Assembly: GCA_030745875.1 (NCBI GenBank) | Contig: JASLNT010000128.1 | Coordinates: 1 to 64,000 of the forward strand | Direction of reading: 5' to 3' | DNA from: Phycisphaerae bacterium | Lineage (GTDB): Bacteria; Planctomycetota; Phycisphaerae; SM23-33 | DNA: 64,000 nucleotides | Part shown: piece by piece, positions 24,901 to 33,985 of the stretch | Numbering within the stretch: position 1 is the stretch's first letter | How the letters are laid out: every line of letters begins with the position of its first letter | Notes under the pieces: model-generated | The model's database searches: none | Seen by the model: the letters and a program-made list of their open reading frames with translations, nothing else | What the model was told of the DNA's origin: nothing | Made by a program: the position numbers and the translations under genes

Positions 24901-26268
24901 ATGTCAGATAATAACGTAACTCGTCGTGCTTTCATGCAGACGACGGCCGCGACGGCCGCTGCTGCAACGGTGATCGCAGGCGCCGGGCAGGCCGACGCGA
25001 AGAAGAAGCCCGCCAACGCCGGTTCGGGCGAGAAGCTTCGCTTCGCCATGATCGGTTGCGGCGGACGCGCGGGAGCCCACTACGGTTGGGCCGGTAAAGA
25101 GAAGATCGTCGCCGTTTGCGATCCCGACAAGGGTCGGCTCGCCAAGCGCGTCAAGGGCGACATCAAGGGCTACACCGACTACCGCAAGCTGTTTGAAGAG
25201 ATGGGCGACAAGATCGACGCCGTAGTCGTCGCCACTCCCGACCACAACCACTTCCCCGCAGCGATGCGAGCGCTGAAGCTCGGTAAGCACGTTTACTGCG
25301 AGAAGCCTCTGGTCTGGTCCTTCTGGGAGGGCCTGGAGCTCGCTCGCGAAGCCAAGAAGCAGAAAGTCGCCACGCAGATGGGCAACCAGGGCATGGGCGG
25401 AGGCGGTTGGAGACTCTGCGACGCATACATCAAGGGCGGAGCCATCGGCGATGTCGTAGAAGTGCACACATGGACGAACCGTCCGGTATGGCCCCAGGGC
25501 ATCGGACGACCCGAAGGCGAAGACGACGCCAAGGCCGACGGACTGGACTGGAACTCCTGGATCGGACCCGCGCCGATGCGTCCGTACAAGAAGGGCAAAT
25601 ACCATTCCTTCGTATGGCGCGGATGGCTGGACTTCGGCGCAGGCGCACTTGGCGACATGGCCTGCCACACCATGAACGCAATGTTCAAAGTTCTCGAACC
25701 GGGCTACCCGACGGAAGTCGAACTGATGGCCTCCAAGAACGCCAACGATGAGACGTACCCCTCGTCCGAGACCATTCGCTGGTCGTTCCCCAAGACCGAC
25801 AAGCGCCCGGCGTTCACCGCTTTCTGGTATGACGGACCCGGTTCGGATAAGGCTGTCCCGATTCCCCCCGCATACGAAAAAGGCCGCAAGCTGCCCCGCA
25901 CCGGAACCATGTTTGTCGGAACCAAGGGCGTTCTCCAGGTCACCGGCGACTACAACAACTCCCCGATGCTGGTGCCCGAAAAGGCCCGACAGGAATTCGG
26001 CAAGCCCAAAGCTACGATTCCGGGCTCAAATGGCGGACACATGGGCGAATTCGTACGAGCCGCCAAAGGCCAGGCCGCCTGGGATTCCCCGCTGTCGAAT
26101 TTCCAGTACGCCGGACCGATGACGTCGGTGATCATTCTGGGAATCATCTCCCAGCGCGTAGCCGCCAAGCTGAGCTTCGATCCCAAGACGCTGAAGTTCA
26201 CCGGTACGAAAGCCGACGCAGCCAACGCGCTGCTCAGACGTATTGAGCGAAAAGGCTGGGAAGCGTAA
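24901..26268 (+). CDS. Gfo/Idh/MocA-family oxidoreductase with Tat signal
   Basis: A 455-residue secreted NAD(P)-dependent oxidoreductase of the type abundant in planctomycetes for sugar and glycan modification. The Tat signal is VTRRAFMQTTAATAAAAT (twin Arg at residues 8-9), cleaved near AGAGQADA. The Rossmann fold follows (FAMIGCGGRAGAHYGWAGKE), then VVATPDHNHFPAAMRALKLG and the catalytic-lysine motif GKHVYCEKPL. DFGAGALGDMACHTMNAMFK carries the conserved His region. The ATG at 24901 has CGGAG nine bases upstream. Export by Tat implies folding with cofactor in the cytoplasm and activity in the periplasm. Monocistronic: promoter upstream, strong terminator 27 bases downstream. Substrate unknown. 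Confidence 0.93.
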   Translation: MSDNNVTRRAFMQTTAATAAAATVIAGAGQADAKKKPANAGSGEKLRFAMIGCGGRAGAHYGWAGKEKIVAVCDPDKGRLAKRVKGDIKGYTDYRKLFEEMGDKIDAVVVATPDHNHFPAAMRALKLGKHVYCEKPLVWSFWEGLELAREAKKQKVATQMGNQGMGGGGWRLCDAYIKGGAIGDVVEVHTWTNRPVWPQGIGRPEGEDDAKADGLDWNSWIGPAPMRPYKKGKYHSFVWRGWLDFGAGALGDMACHTMNAMFKVLEPGYPTEVELMASKNANDETYPSSETIRWSFPKTDKRPAFTAFWYDGPGSDKAVPIPPAYEKGRKLPRTGTMFVGTKGVLQVTGDYNNSPMLVPEKARQEFGKPKATIPGSNGGHMGEFVRAAKGQAAWDSPLSNFQYAGPMTSVIILGIISQRVAAKLSFDPKTLKFTGTKADAANALLRRIERKGWEA

Positions 26269-26295
26269 TACGCAAGATTAATTGCTTCAATACAG

Positions 26296-26326
26296 CAGGC
26301 CCCATCACCGTGATGGGGCCTGTTTT
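26296..26326 (+). terminator. Rho-independent terminator after the oxidoreductase gene
   Basis: A 12-base perfect stem CAGGCCCCATCA / TGATGGGGCCTG with a CCG loop, followed by TTTTG. Confidence 0.9.
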
Positions 26327-26422
26327 GTTGTAACGGTGTGGCGATTGACGACGACGAAATCCTGGTGGCGAAATCTCAGGGCGCGCCGGGCGCACCGGGT
26401 GCGCAAGCGGTTTGCTCAGAGT

Positions 26423-26450
26423 TTGTCTTTACGAATTGACGCAATATGAC
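26423..26450 (+). promoter_or_regulatory. Candidate promoter for aspS
   Basis: TTGTCT (26423-26428), a 16-base spacer, then TATGAC (26445-26450), 69 bases before the aspS start. Confidence 0.4.
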
Positions 26451-26519
26451 TAATATGTAGGGCTTCCATGGTCGGCTCGGAACGTTTTCGGGCCGCTTAA
26501 CAGACGAAAGAGGCTCAGA

Positions 26520-28319
26520 ATGATATCGGACGCAGTACTGAACAGAACGCACAATTGCGGGCAGCTCCGCGAAAGTGATTTGGGCGCCGAAGTCCGCCTG
26601 TGCGGATGGGTGAAAAGCTACCGTGACCACGGAGGCGTGATTTTCGTCGACCTGCGCGATCGCTACGGAATAACACAGGTCGTGTTCGACACCCCCGAAG
26701 AAGGCGATGATGCGGGCAAGGCGATGTACGAACTGGCCGATTCGCTGAGAAACGAATGGGTGATCTCGATCGCCGGCGTGGTTCGCCACCGAGGCGAAGA
26801 CCGCATCAATCCGAAACTCAACACGGGACAGATCGAAGTTGTCTGCACCGAGCTTACCGTACTCAACGAGTCCGACACCGTACCGTTCGGGCCCGACAGC
26901 TTCACGTCGGTGGCTGAGGAAACGAGGCTGAAATATCGCTACATCGACCTGCGGCGTCCGGAGATGACCCGCTCGATGACTCTGCGTCACGAGATCACCT
27001 CGGCGATGCGGAGCGTGCTGAATGAGTCGGGTTTTGTCGAGGTCGAGACGCCGTTCCTGACCAAATCCACGCCGGAAGGAGCTCGCGACTTCCTGGTTCC
27101 CTCACGGATGAACCAGGCCGATTTCTACGCGCTTCCGCAGAGCCCGCAGTTGTTCAAGCAGATCCTGATGGTCGGCGGTATGGACAGGTACTACCAAGTC
27201 GTGCGATGCTTCCGCGACGAGGACCTCCGAGCCGATCGCCAACCGGAATTCACCCAGCTCGACCTGGAAATGAGCTTCGTAACCCAGGCCGATGTAATGG
27301 ACATCACCAACAAGGTTTTGCGAGAGGTCTGCAAAGTCGCCGGTAAGGAGTTCCCTGACGAGGTCCCGATTATCACGTACGACGAGGCGATGGACAAATA
27401 CGGTATCGACCGGCCGGACATACGCTTCGAAATGTTCCTCCACGACGTCAGCGAAATAGTATCGGCCACGGATTTCAAGGTATTCACCGGAGCAATCGAA
27501 TCCGGCGGTGTCGTGAAGGTTCTGTGCGCACCGGGCGGAGCGAAATTCACGCGTAAGGAAATCGACGTTTACACCGCCTTCGTAGCCGATTACGGCGCCA
27601 GGGGCCTGGCGTGGACCAAGCTGGAGGGCGGCGCGTTCGCAGGAGGCGTAGCCAAGTTCCTCTCGCCCGAAGTTCAGCAGCAGCTCAGGGACGCTGTAGG
27701 CGCCGCCGACGGCGACATACTCTTCTTCGCCGCCGCCGGGGTCGACGACGTGAACAAGATCCTCGCTCCGCTTCGCGTACGCGTTGCTGAAGATATTGGG
27801 CTGATCGCCCCGGACACCTACGCCTGGTGCTGGATTACTGAATTCCCGCTGGTAAGCTACAACGCCCAGCAGAAGCGATGGGACTCGCTGCATCATCCGT
27901 TCACGATGCCCGCCGTGGAGGATATGGATCAACTTACCGCTGATCCAGGAGCCGCCAAATCGCTGGCGTACGATATCGTGTGCAACGGTACGGAGATGGG
28001 CGGCGGGTCGATCCGTATTCACGACCGGAAGATCCAGGAGAAGATCTTCGAGATTCTGGGCATAGGCCCCGAAGAAGCGGAAGAGAAATTCGGTTTTCTG
28101 CTGGACGCTCTGCGGTTCGGCGCTCCTCCGCACGGCGGATTGGCGCTCGGTCTTGACAGGATCGTTATGGAGATGGTGTCGGCGCCGTCACTGCGAGATG
28201 TCATTGCTTTTCCGAAAACCCAACGGGGCACGTGCCCGCTGACGGGTGCTCCGGCCGAAGTTGACGATAACCAACTGGCGGAACTTGACTTGAAAATCAT
28301 CGTTCCGCACAAGAAGTAA
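26520..28319 (+). CDS. aspS: Aspartate--tRNA ligase
   Basis: A class II synthetase of 599 residues, the normal bacterial length. The N-terminal OB anticodon-binding fold has LCGWVKSYRDHGGVIFVDLR (about 27-46). Motif 1 lies around FVEVETPFLTKSTPEGARDF, motif 2 is FRDEDLRADRQPEFTQLD (about 225-242) and motif 3 is GLALGLDRIVM (about 540-550). The GAD insertion domain of bacterial enzymes is present between motifs 2 and 3 (SATDFKVFTGAI, VAEDIGLIAP). The ATG has AGAGG upstream. Whether it is discriminating (Asp only) or also charges tRNA-Asn cannot be told by eye. Confidence 0.97.
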   Translation: MISDAVLNRTHNCGQLRESDLGAEVRLCGWVKSYRDHGGVIFVDLRDRYGITQVVFDTPEEGDDAGKAMYELADSLRNEWVISIAGVVRHRGEDRINPKLNTGQIEVVCTELTVLNESDTVPFGPDSFTSVAEETRLKYRYIDLRRPEMTRSMTLRHEITSAMRSVLNESGFVEVETPFLTKSTPEGARDFLVPSRMNQADFYALPQSPQLFKQILMVGGMDRYYQVVRCFRDEDLRADRQPEFTQLDLEMSFVTQADVMDITNKVLREVCKVAGKEFPDEVPIITYDEAMDKYGIDRPDIRFEMFLHDVSEIVSATDFKVFTGAIESGGVVKVLCAPGGAKFTRKEIDVYTAFVADYGARGLAWTKLEGGAFAGGVAKFLSPEVQQQLRDAVGAADGDILFFAAAGVDDVNKILAPLRVRVAEDIGLIAPDTYAWCWITEFPLVSYNAQQKRWDSLHHPFTMPAVEDMDQLTADPGAAKSLAYDIVCNGTEMGGGSIRIHDRKIQEKIFEILGIGPEEAEEKFGFLLDALRFGAPPHGGLALGLDRIVMEMVSAPSLRDVIAFPKTQRGTCPLTGAPAEVDDNQLAELDLKIIVPHKK

Positions 28320-28357
28320 TTTTAGTATTAATCGGTATAGTCGCAGACCAACCAGTA

Positions 28358-28396
28358 GGACAAAACGCTCGGATTACGGGCGTTTTGTCCTATTTT
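28358..28396 (+). terminator. Rho-independent terminator after aspS
   Basis: Stem GGACAAAACGCTCG / CGGGCGTTTTGTCC (one G-T type mismatch) with a GATTA loop, followed by TATTTT. Confidence 0.9.
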
Positions 28397-28567
28397 GATG
28401 GTGGGAAATCACAGCTACAATTCCCGGATTATAGATACTAACGCTAGGAATAGCAAAAGGTTACGGCGCTTTTGTGCCGATAAGCTATGCTATTGAGCGA
28501 TACCTGTTGGCTTGGTGTGGATCCCGGTCGTCTGGTCTGCGTTCAATAGATTTAGGGAGTTAGTTCT

Positions 28568-28993
28568 ATGTCAACCGTTGAAGATATTCTGATGGTAAAA
28601 GGGCCCGATGTTGTTGTCGCCGGACCGGGCAGCACCGTCGAAGACGCCGCCAAGCTCATGTTCCAGGCGAATGTGGGTTCGGTAATTGTCAAAGATGGCG
28701 ATATCATTGCGGGTATCTTCACAGAGCGGGACGCACTCGGGCGAGTTATCGCCAAAGGTCTGGACGCGGGAACCACGAAACTGGGCGATGTGATGTCGAG
28801 CCCGGTGAAGACGTGTGCCTTGGGAGATTCGCTGGAATCGTGCAACGAGAGCTTCGGGCGGGACTACATTCGACGCCTGGCGGTGGTTGAAGATGGCGTG
28901 CTGATCGGCGTGATAGGGCTGCGAGATGTTCAAAACGCCCAACTCAAGGCCAACGCCGAACGCATAGAAGAACTCGAGAAGCTGCTGAACTGA
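28568..28993 (+). CDS. Two-CBS-domain protein
   Basis: A 141-residue soluble protein consisting of a CBS pair and a short C-terminal helix. First CBS: VAGPGSTVEDAAKLMFQANV, then GSVIVKDGDIIAGIFTERDA. Second CBS: LGDVMSSPVKTCALGDSLES, then RRLAVVEDGVLIGVIGLRDV. The final helix NAERIEELEKLL may be a coiled coil for dimerisation. Stand-alone CBS pairs bind adenine nucleotides or c-di-AMP and regulate partners; no partner is visible. GGGAG lies about ten bases before the ATG. Isolated between the aspS terminator and a convergent operon. Confidence 0.9.
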   Translation: MSTVEDILMVKGPDVVVAGPGSTVEDAAKLMFQANVGSVIVKDGDIIAGIFTERDALGRVIAKGLDAGTTKLGDVMSSPVKTCALGDSLESCNESFGRDYIRRLAVVEDGVLIGVIGLRDVQNAQLKANAERIEELEKLLN

Positions 28994-29048
28994 TTATTGA
29001 ATATTGACGGCGCAGCTCCGGCCGCTGCACTCCGTTCGTACGATGCCC

Positions 29049-30305
29049 TCACTCTGAGGGAGTTTGCGGCGAGACGGAGAAACCGGCTTTTTCTATGGCG
29101 ATGATGAGTTCGTCGGTCTGCAGATCGCCCCCTGATACCGACACCACGCCTTTCTTGAGATCCACCGAAACTTCGCCTACGCCCGTGCAGGCCTGCAGGG
29201 CTTCGGTGACGCTCGCTTTGCAGTGGTCGCAGGTCATTCCCGTAACAGTGAGTTGCAGGCTGTCGCTGTCGGCATGCGAGTGCTCATGGTCCGCTTTTCG
29301 GCCGGGCCGCCAAAACGCACCGAACCCCAGCAGTCCTATCAGGCCAATTGCCGATGCGTGTCTGAACCACACGGGCATCCAGTCATGGTGCATTGACATC
29401 TGCACCGCATCGATACTGACCAGTTGATCCAACAGTATTCCCCCCACGAACGCCGACAGCATCATCGTGCCCAGATATATCAGGCACGTTCGCCGCCCCA
29501 GCACTTTCCATATTGTCACGATTGTGGCGGCGTTTGTGGCCGGGCCGGTCATCAGCATTGCAAAGGCGGCTCCTGGAGAAACGCCCGCCAGGATCAGCCC
29601 CGCTGCTATGGGGATCGAAGCCGTTGCGCAGATGTACAGCGGTACGCCCACCAGCATAAGCAGGAGAATCTGCACCGGTCCGGGCGGAACGGCCTGGGAG
29701 AAGTAGTCGTTACCTCCGATGTACACGGTGATCAGCGCTCCTGCGACCAGCCCGATAAGCAGCGCCTTTCCGATATCTCTGGGCAGGGTCAGCAGCCCGT
29801 ATTGCAGCGCTGCAACGACCTTTCCGCTTCCGCGAGCGGTGCAGCAAGCATCGGTGCATTCGGTCGGTTCGTCGCTTTCCGGTTGGTCGCGGTTGTCCGT
29901 AATCGCAACCACCCCTCCTCCCAGCACTCCGCTGATCAGCGCTGCTATCGGGCGGAAGATTGCGAATGTCCAACCAAGCAGGCTGAATGTCGCGAAGATA
30001 CTGTCCACTCCTGTTTGCGGAGTGGATATCAGGAATGCCGTTGTCGCGCCTTTGCTGGCTCCGTGTCTGCGCAGAGACGTGGCGACCGGTATTACACTGC
30101 ACGAGCACAGAGGCAGGGGCACGCCGAACGCCGACGCCCTGACGACCGGAGCGATTCTTCCCTTACCGAGATTGCGTCCGATCCAATCGGCCGACACAAT
30201 TACCGACAGCACTCCCGCGGCGAGGAATCCGAACAGCAGAAACGGAGCCATCTCGCCGATCGTCGCCCAGAACTGAGTCGCAATGTCGATAAGTTGCTCA
30301 CGCAT
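29049..30305 (-). CDS. SO_0444-type Cu/Zn efflux permease with C-terminal HMA domain
   Basis: A 418-residue membrane protein of the DUF318/ArsP-like permease type. About eight membrane helices form two halves. GVPLPLCSCSVIPVATSLRR carries the CxC motif seen in SO_0444-family transporters, and TGPATNAATIVTIWKVLGRR is a second conserved block. Between the halves lies a cytosolic Cys cluster (ECTDACCTARG). The C-terminus is a heavy-metal-associated domain with the metal site GMTCDHC (about residue 351). The family is linked to copper/zinc efflux. It is the last gene of a six-gene leftward operon with ArsC, ZIP and MntP, and overlaps the upstream DUF2400 gene by eight bases. No ArsR-type regulator is nearby. 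Confidence 0.88.
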   Translation of the reverse strand: MREQLIDIATQFWATIGEMAPFLLFGFLAAGVLSVIVSADWIGRNLGKGRIAPVVRASAFGVPLPLCSCSVIPVATSLRRHGASKGATTAFLISTPQTGVDSIFATFSLLGWTFAIFRPIAALISGVLGGGVVAITDNRDQPESDEPTECTDACCTARGSGKVVAALQYGLLTLPRDIGKALLIGLVAGALITVYIGGNDYFSQAVPPGPVQILLLMLVGVPLYICATASIPIAAGLILAGVSPGAAFAMLMTGPATNAATIVTIWKVLGRRTCLIYLGTMMLSAFVGGILLDQLVSIDAVQMSMHHDWMPVWFRHASAIGLIGLLGFGAFWRPGRKADHEHSHADSDSLQLTVTGMTCDHCKASVTEALQACTGVGEVSVDLKKGVVSVSGGDLQTDELIIAIEKAGFSVSPQTPSE

Positions 30306-31113
30306 CGGGCAGGTCTCGGGTGTTGCAGAATGTCAGAAACTCTCCCACGTCCATGTCGTTGCGTATTCCCAGACGCGTCAGTGCGAAATCGTAACGCACC
30401 GGATCCTTTGGGGCCACTCGCCTGAACGCCTCGGTGACCTCGACTACGGTTCGCATGTCGGCGGCTTTGCGTTTGGTGGCGCCCAGACCGGCGGCGATTT
30501 TGTGCATGTGCGTGTCCAGCGGTATCAGGAGTTTCGATGCAGGGACCGCAGTCCATCCGCCCGGGTCCACGCGATCTTTCCGCACTAACCATCGCAGCAT
30601 GAGACACAGTCGCTTACATGCGCTCCCACGGGCCGGATCGGGCAGCAGGTGTCCGCAATCTGCTCCGGCCGCGTCGGTGATCTCGCCGACAAACGCCTTC
30701 ATCGCCTCCAGAACTGTTTCGTCGTCGCCCGAGACTCCGCGAGCGAAGCAGGCTCCCAGAGATCCGTGTTTTGCAATCACGCTGCGCGCCCCGATGAGCA
30801 TCGCAGCCACATCGTCGCCCGTGCTGAATCGGTGTTTAAAACCGCGCATCGCTCGTCGAATCGCCCCAGGCGTGTTCTCAGCAAGATATTCCGCTGGTTT
30901 GGGTCCGATACGCTCCATCGCATTAGAAACGCTCTTCAGTATCTGCGCCACGCGCCCGTACGCCAGCGAGCTGGCCAGCAGCGCAGCAATCTCGCGATCG
31001 GCGTGATCCGCGTAGCGGTACAGGAACTCCAGCGGGTCGGGATGCACGTAGCGGCGGTGGTTTACGTCGCGGTACAGGTTGTTGAGGATGTCGTTATGTT
31101 TGACCAGGGGCAT
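30298..31113 (-). CDS. DUF2400 / TIGR02757 family protein
   Basis: A 271-residue soluble protein. The N-terminal DILNNLYRDVNHRRYVHPDP and the block FLYRYADHADREIAALLASS, followed by AYGRVAQILKSV, are the signature of the TIGR02757/DUF2400 family. CLMLRWLVRKDRVDPGGW and SKLLIPLDTHMHKIAAGLG follow in the second half. The family has a helix-hairpin-helix-like fold reminiscent of base-excision glycosylases, but its function is not established. It sits between zwf and the metal permease and is coupled to the latter by overlap. There is no clear ribosome site. Confidence 0.88.
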   Translation of the reverse strand: MPLVKHNDILNNLYRDVNHRRYVHPDPLEFLYRYADHADREIAALLASSLAYGRVAQILKSVSNAMERIGPKPAEYLAENTPGAIRRAMRGFKHRFSTGDDVAAMLIGARSVIAKHGSLGACFARGVSGDDETVLEAMKAFVGEITDAAGADCGHLLPDPARGSACKRLCLMLRWLVRKDRVDPGGWTAVPASKLLIPLDTHMHKIAAGLGATKRKAADMRTVVEVTEAFRRVAPKDPVRYDFALTRLGIRNDMDVGEFLTFCNTRDLPDA

Positions 31114-31138
31114 ATTACATCATAGATGGCGGGACCGG

Positions 31139-32671
31139 TTATTTCAGGCGCCACTGATTTCCATCGGTCTGGATCAGTTCGTCGGCTTCTTTCGGCCCCC
31201 ACGAACCTGCGGGATATTGCAGCATGTCAGCGGCGGTGTCGTGTGAGCAGCCTTCGATAATCGGGGCTACGTATGCCCAGGCCGCCTCCACCTCGTCGCT
31301 GCGGGTAAACAGCGTCGCATCTCCCACCGCCGCATCCAGCAGAAGTCTCTGGTATGCGTCCGGCGGAGCCTGCCCGAACGATTCGCGGTAACCGAAATCC
31401 ATTTCAAGCGGTTCGATATTCATCGCAGGCCCGGGAGCCTTGGTTTGGAACTCCAGTGCGATCCCTTCGTTTGGCTGAACTCGTATGGTCAGCACGTTCG
31501 GGCGCAGCGGACCGGCGGGCGGACGGTTGAACAGAATCTGCGGAATGTCCTCAAAGTGTATGGAGATTTCCGTGCAGCGGCGGGGCAGACGCTTTCCGGT
31601 GCGGAGGTAGAAGGGCACGCCCGTCCACCGCCAGTTGTCCACGTGGGCCTTGAATGCGACGAACGTTTCCGTTCTTGAGTCCGTTGGTACGTTTTCGGCC
31701 TGTCGATATCCCGGTTCCGTCTTTCCGTTGATTTCACCGGAGGAGTATTGGGCTCGAACCACTCCGTTGGCCGCGCACAAAGGCGGAATAGGCCGCAGCG
31801 CATTGAGAACTTTCACCTTCTCGTCGCGGATTGCGTCGGCGGTCAGCGTGACCGGAGGCTCCATCGCAACCAGGCACAGCAGATGCATCAGGTGATTCTG
31901 CACCATGTCTCTAAGCGCGCCGGATTTGTCGTAATATCCTCCGCGCGAGCCCACGCCAAGCGACTCAGCGGCGGTGATCTGGATATGATCTATGTAGTCG
32001 TGGCGCCAGATGTGCTCGAAAATGCTGTTGGCGAATCGCAGGACCATAATGTTCTGGACCGTCTCCTTGCCCAGGTAATGATCGATGCGGAATATCTGAT
32101 CCTCGTCGAACACTTCTCGGGCGATGCGATTCAAATCCCTAGCCGACTGCAGATCCGTACCGAACGGCTTTTCGATGACGATTCGCGACCAGGGATCGCT
32201 CTGGCCTTTGCGGGCCAGGGACGAGCAGTCGAGGTTGCGTATGATGTCCGCAAACGCGCTCGGAGGCGTTGCGAGGTAGTGCATGCAGTTGCCCGGTGCG
32301 TTGCGTTCGACATTCAGCGCTTCGATTCGTTTGCTGAGAGCTGCGAAGTCGTCGGGCGAATCGTAGGCTCCCTGCTGGTAGAATATGCGCGATGCGAACG
32401 CATCCCACGCCGAATCATCGATAAGACCCTGATGGCAGTGCAGGGAGTTGCGTATGGAATCGCACAACTCGTTGCGGAAACTTTCGTCGGTTTTTTCGCT
32501 GCGCGAGTATCCGATAATGGCCGCCGATTCGGGCAGGTGGTTTTGGCACCATAGTTGAAATATCGCCGGCAGCAACTTGCGGCGAGTCAGATCGCCTGAC
32601 GCCCCAAACACCACCATTACGAAGGGTCCGGGTTTGCGGGTTAATGTCGGATCAGTCGTAGTTTCACTCAT
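31139..32671 (-). CDS. zwf: Glucose-6-phosphate 1-dehydrogenase
   Basis: First step of the oxidative pentose phosphate pathway, making NADPH. Started at the ATG at 32669-32671 (MSETTTDPTLTRKPG), giving 510 residues, the usual size; a GTG four codons upstream is also in frame. Motifs: VVFGASGDLTRRKLLPAIF (Rossmann, about 18-36), VIEKPFGTDLQSARDLNR, and the active-site RIDHYLGKETVQN (about 195-207). YYDKSGALRDMVQNHLMHLL follows. Its position inside a metal/arsenic operon, 22 bases after arsC, is unusual. It could supply NADPH for thioredoxin-linked arsenate reduction, but that is inference. Confidence 0.97.
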   Translation of the reverse strand: MSETTTDPTLTRKPGPFVMVVFGASGDLTRRKLLPAIFQLWCQNHLPESAAIIGYSRSEKTDESFRNELCDSIRNSLHCHQGLIDDSAWDAFASRIFYQQGAYDSPDDFAALSKRIEALNVERNAPGNCMHYLATPPSAFADIIRNLDCSSLARKGQSDPWSRIVIEKPFGTDLQSARDLNRIAREVFDEDQIFRIDHYLGKETVQNIMVLRFANSIFEHIWRHDYIDHIQITAAESLGVGSRGGYYDKSGALRDMVQNHLMHLLCLVAMEPPVTLTADAIRDEKVKVLNALRPIPPLCAANGVVRAQYSSGEINGKTEPGYRQAENVPTDSRTETFVAFKAHVDNWRWTGVPFYLRTGKRLPRRCTEISIHFEDIPQILFNRPPAGPLRPNVLTIRVQPNEGIALEFQTKAPGPAMNIEPLEMDFGYRESFGQAPPDAYQRLLLDAAVGDATLFTRSDEVEAAWAYVAPIIEGCSHDTAADMLQYPAGSWGPKEADELIQTDGNQWRLK

Positions 32672-32693
32672 CTCAATGCCCACAGTTGCAGGA

Positions 32694-33143
32694 TTATTGT
32701 TCGAGACCTTCGGGCAGCGCAGCGATGAAGTCGCGAATCTGGTCTCGTACGCGCCGATAGCAGTTGAGTTTATCGTCGTCGTTTTCGCATTCGGCGGCCA
32801 TACGGGGCGGATCGTCGAATCCGACGTGAATGACCTTCGTGTCCCCGGCGAATATCGGGCAGGTCTCGTTGGCGTGGCCGCACACCGTCACAACATAATC
32901 GAATTCAATATCGCGCAGTTCGTCAAAGTGCTTTGACCGATGAGACGAAATATCCACGCCCGCTTCGCTCATCACGTCGACGACATTCGGATTCATCCCG
33001 TGTATTTCCATACCGGCCGAATACGCCTCGACGCAGTCGCCTTTGAGGCTCCGAGCCCATCCTTCGGCCATCTGGCTGCGACAGGAGTTGCCTGTGCAGA
33101 GAAACAGTATCTTCAGCTTCGGTGTTGTTTTCGCGTTATCCAT
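32694..33143 (-). CDS. arsC: Thioredoxin-type arsenate reductase (LMW-phosphatase fold)
   Basis: Reduces arsenate to arsenite using thioredoxin. The 149-residue protein carries the P-loop FLCTGNSCRSQMAEGWAR (catalytic Cys at about 16), YVVTVCGHANETCP with the resolving Cys pair (about 87 and 94), and HVGFDDPPRMAAE with the conserved DPP Asp. This pattern separates ArsC of the thioredoxin clade from ordinary low-molecular-weight phosphatases. The gene lies five bases after the ZIP gene and 22 bases before zwf. No arsenite pump of the ArsB/Acr3 type is visible; the SO_0444-type permease downstream may take that role. Confidence 0.92.
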   Translation of the reverse strand: MDNAKTTPKLKILFLCTGNSCRSQMAEGWARSLKGDCVEAYSAGMEIHGMNPNVVDVMSEAGVDISSHRSKHFDELRDIEFDYVVTVCGHANETCPIFAGDTKVIHVGFDDPPRMAAECENDDDKLNCYRRVRDQIRDFIAALPEGLEQ

Positions 33144-33148
33144 ACCGC

Positions 33149-33958
33149 CTACCCAAGCGCCACATCCAGTGTCATCATGATCGCAAACCCGATTATCACT
33201 CCCATTGTAGCCAAATCAACGTTGCCTTTGCGTTGAGATTCCGGAATAAGCTCCTCTGCGGTTACGAATATCATCGCGCCGGCCGCAAACGCAAGGGCGT
33301 ACGGAAGGATCGCTGTCATCGATATCACCAGCATCGCCCCAAGCACTCCGGCCACCGGTTCGACCACCGCAGACAACTGCCCGTACCAGAAGCATTTCAA
33401 TCTCGGCATGCCTTCGCGTCTCAGCGGAAGGGCGACTGCAGTGCCTTCGGGGAAGTTCTGCAGTCCGATTCCAATTGCAAGCGCGATCGCGGCCCCGATG
33501 GAGGCCCCTTCAATTCCGCTGGCGGCCGCTCCGAAAGCGACACCCACCGCCAGTCCCTCGGGAAAGTTGTGTATTGTTATCGCCAGCACAAGCAACGTGC
33601 TGCGATGCCACGATGTTTTCGGGCCTTCGGGCACGTTCAGGTCGGGGTGCAGGTGTGGCAGGATGCGGTCGATAATGCGGAGGACCACTGCGCCCAGGAC
33701 GAATCCGATGAGAGGCGGCAGCCATTTCCATGTCGAGCCCACTGACGCTTCGGCCATGTCGATCGACGGCGCCAGCAAACTCCAGAAACTCGCTGCGATC
33801 ATTACGCCGGCGGCGATTCCAAGCGAGCAGTCCAGGTACTTCTGGGAGAAGTTCTTGCTGAAGAACACCAGCCCCGCGCCCAGTGCGGTTACGCCCCATG
33901 TTCCAATAGTTGCGATCAGGGCCTGTATCACGGGATTCAAGTCGTAGAACCATTGCAT
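33149..33958 (-). CDS. ZIP-family metal transporter (GufA/ZupT-like)
   Basis: A 269-residue membrane protein with eight predicted helices. The two metal-site motifs are present: HNFPEGLAVGVAFGA in helix 4 and GIGLQNFPEGTAVALPLRRE in helix 5. A His/Asp-bearing cytosolic loop (ILPHLHPDLNVPEGPKTSW) lies between helices 3 and 4. ZIP proteins usually import Zn, Fe or Mn down a gradient. Together with MntP and an efflux permease, the operon looks like metal-balance machinery. Closely packed: 27 bases after mntP and five before arsC. Confidence 0.92.
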   Translation of the reverse strand: MQWFYDLNPVIQALIATIGTWGVTALGAGLVFFSKNFSQKYLDCSLGIAAGVMIAASFWSLLAPSIDMAEASVGSTWKWLPPLIGFVLGAVVLRIIDRILPHLHPDLNVPEGPKTSWHRSTLLVLAITIHNFPEGLAVGVAFGAAASGIEGASIGAAIALAIGIGLQNFPEGTAVALPLRREGMPRLKCFWYGQLSAVVEPVAGVLGAMLVISMTAILPYALAFAAGAMIFVTAEELIPESQRKGNVDLATMGVIIGFAIMMTLDVALG

Positions 33959-33985
33959 AGTTTTCTCCCTGGTGCGACAAGTTCA